Both the position numbers and the translations under genes were made by a program. The notes below the pieces were generated by a model. The model searched no databases. It worked only from the letters and a program-made list of their open reading frames with translations, and was not told the DNA's origin. Shown piece by piece: positions 4,291 through 6,903 of a stretch of DNA of 6,903 nucleotides (positions are counted from its first letter, which is position 1; the number at the start of each line of letters is the position of its first letter). Source of the stretch: an uncultured Collinsella sp. (lineage in GTDB: Bacteria; Actinomycetota; Coriobacteriia; Coriobacteriales; Coriobacteriaceae); contig CAADVJ010000094.1 in NCBI GenBank assembly GCA_900752475.1, positions 1-6,903 of the forward strand, in the 5' to 3' direction.

Positions 4291-6474
4291 TTAGAACCAG
4301 AGGAAGTCGCTGCGGGTGACGGTGGCGCCGATGGCAAAGGGCATGCAGGCAATAACCGGATACAGGTAGCGCATGTAGGTCGAGCCGTTGCAGGGACCGA
4401 TCAGGCACACGGCGAGCACGCCCAGCAGCGGCACCCAAATGGCCAGCCCGCGCCACGAATGACGACGTAGCAGATAGACCACCACGGCGATCATGATCCA
4501 CACATAGGTGGCCGAGCTCATGGTGAGCGAGATAAACGGGATGCGCTGCACCGCCACGCGATACAGGTTGATCAGGTGGTCGCACCAGCGCACAACCTTG
4601 CTATCGACCGGATGGAAGTCGAAGTACTTGAGGTTATCGGGCTTCGCCATGATCTCGGCACTGCGCGCCGTGCTGTAGACCCACGCATCGCGGGCACTCG
4701 GATAAAAGTAGCCGTAGTAGTTATTGATGAGCGCCGAGATATAGCACTCGGGATCCTTTTTGAACATCTGGGCCCACACCTCAAAATAGGCCTTGATGTC
4801 CTCCTGCGAGGCGTACTCGTTGAAGCAATTTTTGACAGCGTCCGACTTATCCGGGTTGTAACGGCGGCCCAGATTCTCGTACTTGAGCACACGGTCGATC
4901 ACGGCACGCTCTTCGTCGGTCACCAAGCCGTCGCAAGGAGCCTCCACGATGGTGCCGTCCTCCTTAACCGTGGGGTTGACACCCGAGTTGAGGCCGTCGT
5001 GCTTTTGGACGAAACGAGCCGTCTGCTGGAACGGAATCGAGAGGATTTCGCGCTTGGAACCAGGCGTGATGTTGTGCGCCGGCATAAAGACCTTGGTGAA
5101 GTACATGTTGGAGGCAAGGCAGAGCGCGAGCACCGCGAGGACGCCGACCCAGCGGAAGCGCGGCGTGGCGCCCGAAGTCGCAGCGCCAGTCTGCCTGGCT
5201 GCACGATGAGCCACATGCGCATCCCATGCGCAAAACGCCGCCGCGATTACGCATGCCGCCAGGGGAAACACCAGGCCGCCGTTACGCAGAAACGTGGAAC
5301 CCATGGCGCCCAGAGCGAGCAGCAGCCAGTCGTGGCACGCAAAGAGCACGGGCCTCTGTTCGCCCGCACGCTCGGCATTGGCATCGCGACGGGGCAGGCC
5401 GCAGGCCACGAGCTTCACGGTCTGCACCAACAGCACCAAAAACGCGTCGGCAAACAGCACATCTTTGGTAAGCAGGACCGCGTAGTTGGAGAACATGGGC
5501 ATAAACACAAAGAACAGCAAGGTCACGCCGCGGACCGGCAGGCTCACGCCCAGCTTGCGCAGCGACGAGATGGAATAGGCCATGCAGGCGGTCGTAATGA
5601 CGAACTGAGCGCAGGTGTAGATGGCAAGACCCGCGTTGGCGCTATTGAACAGCGAAAGCCCCAGCTGGACGCACAAACCGATGATAGCCGTGTGCGCCAC
5701 GGGGTGATGTCCGTTGAGCAACACATTGGGATTGAGCAGACGCAGGTAGTCACTCGTGCCGTTGGGGTAGTTGAACCACTGGCGAATCTGCGCACCCGTA
5801 TCTCCCATAAAAAGGCCAGGCAGCGAAGCGATGAGCGTGGGCACCCAGGCGATCATAAGCACCAGGAAGGGCCCGGCAAAGGGATGGACCGAGAGCACGG
5901 CGTGAGCCACACGCCATACGCGGCCAAAGTGCGCTTCGGAAAACGGAATGCGCCGAGAGCTCAGCCAATCTAGACACTCAAAGGCGAGGTAGAAGGCAAC
6001 GACCGCCAAGAGCATCCAGCCCGCGCCGCCTATCCAGGCGCAGATGATGCGGGCCTTGTCGCCGAGCACGATCTCGGCCGAATCGGTGAGGTCGTAGCTG
6101 CGGCCAAACACCATGCAGACGGCAAAGAACAGCGACGGAAGGATCACCGAGGGACGCCAAGCGTCGCCGCGGCCAAAGAATACGTAGCGAAACGGCAGCG
6201 TGAGCAGGCAGGCAAGCGCAAGCAGCATGACCGCGTCGGTATGGCCGGCAAACGAGAGGAGCACCTCGTAGCACACGTACAGCATGCCCGAGGCTTTGGG
6301 GTCAATCGCCAAGACCGCGTTGCTCGACACCGGGGCGGGATCGATGGAAAACGCCGTGGTCGCCAACAGCGCGAGCAAAAATGCGATGAGCGTCTGCTTG
6401 GCGGGGTAGCGCTTAAACCAGACGATGCGGGCAGCGTCGCGCGCAGCCGTTGTGGAGAGGTCGGAATCCTTCAC
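4291..6474 (-). CDS. DUF6020-type polytopic membrane protein (GT-C-like)
   Basis: This 727-residue protein has about twelve hydrophobic segments (for example 27-43, 83-99, 109-124, 143-166, 201-220, 263-300, 315-330, 336-358, 382-417, 441-457, 645-669, 676-693, 702-717). A large polar, presumably external, domain lies at about 461-644. Features I associate with the DUF6020 family are MGDTGAQ (223-229) after an early helix, NGHHPVAHT (254-262), FLRNGG (395-400), REILSIPFQQTARFV (475-489), and the final MRYLYPVIACMPF. The helix plan with an acidic residue (D225) in an external loop resembles GT-C glycosyltransferases using lipid-linked sugars, but no activity is established. The start is GTG with AAAGG 10 nt upstream. 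It lies 83 nt after lgt and 164 nt before yebC. Sugar transfer to wall polymers or glycoproteins is my inference. Confidence 0.82.
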   Translation of the reverse strand: MKDSDLSTTAARDAARIVWFKRYPAKQTLIAFLLALLATTAFSIDPAPVSSNAVLAIDPKASGMLYVCYEVLLSFAGHTDAVMLLALACLLTLPFRYVFFGRGDAWRPSVILPSLFFAVCMVFGRSYDLTDSAEIVLGDKARIICAWIGGAGWMLLAVVAFYLAFECLDWLSSRRIPFSEAHFGRVWRVAHAVLSVHPFAGPFLVLMIAWVPTLIASLPGLFMGDTGAQIRQWFNYPNGTSDYLRLLNPNVLLNGHHPVAHTAIIGLCVQLGLSLFNSANAGLAIYTCAQFVITTACMAYSISSLRKLGVSLPVRGVTLLFFVFMPMFSNYAVLLTKDVLFADAFLVLLVQTVKLVACGLPRRDANAERAGEQRPVLFACHDWLLLALGAMGSTFLRNGGLVFPLAACVIAAAFCAWDAHVAHRAARQTGAATSGATPRFRWVGVLAVLALCLASNMYFTKVFMPAHNITPGSKREILSIPFQQTARFVQKHDGLNSGVNPTVKEDGTIVEAPCDGLVTDEERAVIDRVLKYENLGRRYNPDKSDAVKNCFNEYASQEDIKAYFEVWAQMFKKDPECYISALINNYYGYFYPSARDAWVYSTARSAEIMAKPDNLKYFDFHPVDSKVVRWCDHLINLYRVAVQRIPFISLTMSSATYVWIMIAVVVYLLRRHSWRGLAIWVPLLGVLAVCLIGPCNGSTYMRYLYPVIACMPFAIGATVTRSDFLWF

Positions 6475-6514
6475 AGTCCGAAAGCCTTTCTAGAAACCTA
6501 TCAAACTCGGCAAG

Positions 6515-6549
6515 ACCACCACAAAGGTGTCTGTCCCCTTTGTGGTGGT
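6515..6549 (-). repeat. Stop-adjacent hairpin C, perfect 13-bp stem (loop with GGACAGACA)
   Basis: ACCACCACAAAGG and CCTTTGTGGTGGT pair perfectly over 13 bp around a 9-nt loop, GGACAGACA on the minus strand, 8 nt after the lgt stop codon. On the minus strand the stem is followed by CTTGCC with no U-tract. On the plus strand a short TTTT overlaps the end of the stem. It may attenuate transcription from lgt into the DUF6020 gene. Its resemblance to hairpins A and B also fits a dispersed repeat. Confidence 0.65.
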
Positions 6550-6557
6550 TTTGGTGG

Positions 6558-6903
6558 TTAGGCGTCCAGGTAGACGCGCTGGGGCTGGTTGCGGTGTCGG
6601 GCGAAGATGATGAGCGCCAGGCCGGCGATCACGAGCGGCAAACTCAGCAGCTGACCCATGGTGATAATGCCTCCCAGCAGATAACCCAGCTGGGCATCGG
6701 GCACGCGCACGAACTCAACGAGAAAGCGGACGATGCCGTACCCCATCACGAACACGCCCATAAACGTGCCCTGGGGCAGCAGCGGCTTTTTGCGGCTGAG
6801 CACCTGCAAAATACAGAAGAGCACGACGCCCTCAAGAAACGCCTCGTAGAGCTGGGAGGGATGGCGCGGCATATCGCCCGCGGTGCCGCCAAAGACCACA
6901 CCC
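6558..6903 (-). CDS. lgt: Prolipoprotein diacylglyceryl transferase, C-terminal part (cut by right edge)
   Basis: The reading frame enters from the right edge and ends at TAA 6558-6560, giving about 114 C-terminal residues. It contains the Lgt signature RHPSQLYE, then EGVVLF, GYGIVRFLVEFVRVPD and GGIITMGQLLSLP, with three hydrophobic segments matching the last helices of the enzyme. Lgt moves the diacylglyceryl group of phosphatidylglycerol to the cysteine of prolipoprotein lipoboxes, the first step of lipoprotein maturation in the cytoplasmic membrane. A typical Lgt has about 250-300 residues, so more than half lies outside the window. No internal start is needed: the frame stays open to the window edge. 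The C-terminus ends normally, with a basic ARHRNQPQRVYLDA tail. Confidence 0.96.
   Translation of the reverse strand, partial: GVVFGGTAGDMPRHPSQLYEAFLEGVVLFCILQVLSRKKPLLPQGTFMGVFVMGYGIVRFLVEFVRVPDAQLGYLLGGIITMGQLLSLPLVIAGLALIIFARHRNQPQRVYLDA

Noticed and set aside
4576..5973. Long plus-strand open frame (465 codons) antisense to the DUF6020 gene
   Set aside because: The product is Arg/His/Gln-rich with no recognisable domain or ribosome binding site, and it mirrors a well-supported membrane protein. It is a by-product of GC-rich codon use.

Overview
Every gene I can support in this window lies on the minus strand. The plus strand carries only long shadow frames that mirror GC-rich coding DNA. 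The window suggests a GC-rich Gram-positive. The gene families, especially a DUF6020-type membrane protein, an AmaP / DUF2273 / Asp23 cluster and a YitT protein, point to Actinomycetota of the class Coriobacteriia, Collinsella-like. That placement is inferred from family knowledge, not from a marker gene.

In transcription order (right to left) the layout is as follows. (1) The C-terminal part of lgt, cut by the right edge (6558-6903), ends in a gap holding a strong palindrome (6515-6549). (2) A 727-residue polytopic membrane protein of the DUF6020 type (4291-6474, GTG start) follows. (3) A gap with another hairpin leads to a YebC/TACO1-family gene (3320-4126). (4) A strong intrinsic terminator follows yebC (3205-3250), and its T-tract doubles as a good -10 box for the next unit. 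(5) Next comes an envelope-stress cluster: AmaP-like (2608-3153), DUF2273 (2238-2615, overlapping amaP by 8 nt) and Asp23/Gls24 (1672-2193). It is closed by a hairpin flush with the stop codon and a terminator-like hairpin (1581-1618). (6) A YitT/DUF2179 membrane protein (441-1463) follows. (7) Last is the start of a zinc-ribbon plus membrane-segment protein (1-291), cut by the left edge.

Most genes concern the cell envelope. Lgt lipidates prolipoproteins. The DUF6020 protein is a presumed GT-C-like membrane enzyme or transporter of unknown substrate. AmaP and DUF2273 are predicted to hold the soluble acidic Asp23 protein at the membrane, and YitT is an uncharacterised membrane protein. YebC is the exception, a cytosolic translation or transcription factor.

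No gap between genes exceeds about 210 bases. The gap at 292-440 holds only the ribosome binding site of the zinc-ribbon gene and no convincing promoter. The gap at 4127-4290 holds hairpin B, AT-rich sequence around 4170-4205 and a GGAG ribosome binding site for yebC.

I see no CRISPR array, RNA gene, prophage, insertion sequence or obvious undescribed multi-gene system. The most interesting pattern is a set of three intergenic hairpins, each within 8 nt after a stop codon, in the same orientation, and with a related GGG(G)(A/T)CAG sequence in the loop. It looks like a dispersed short repeat family.
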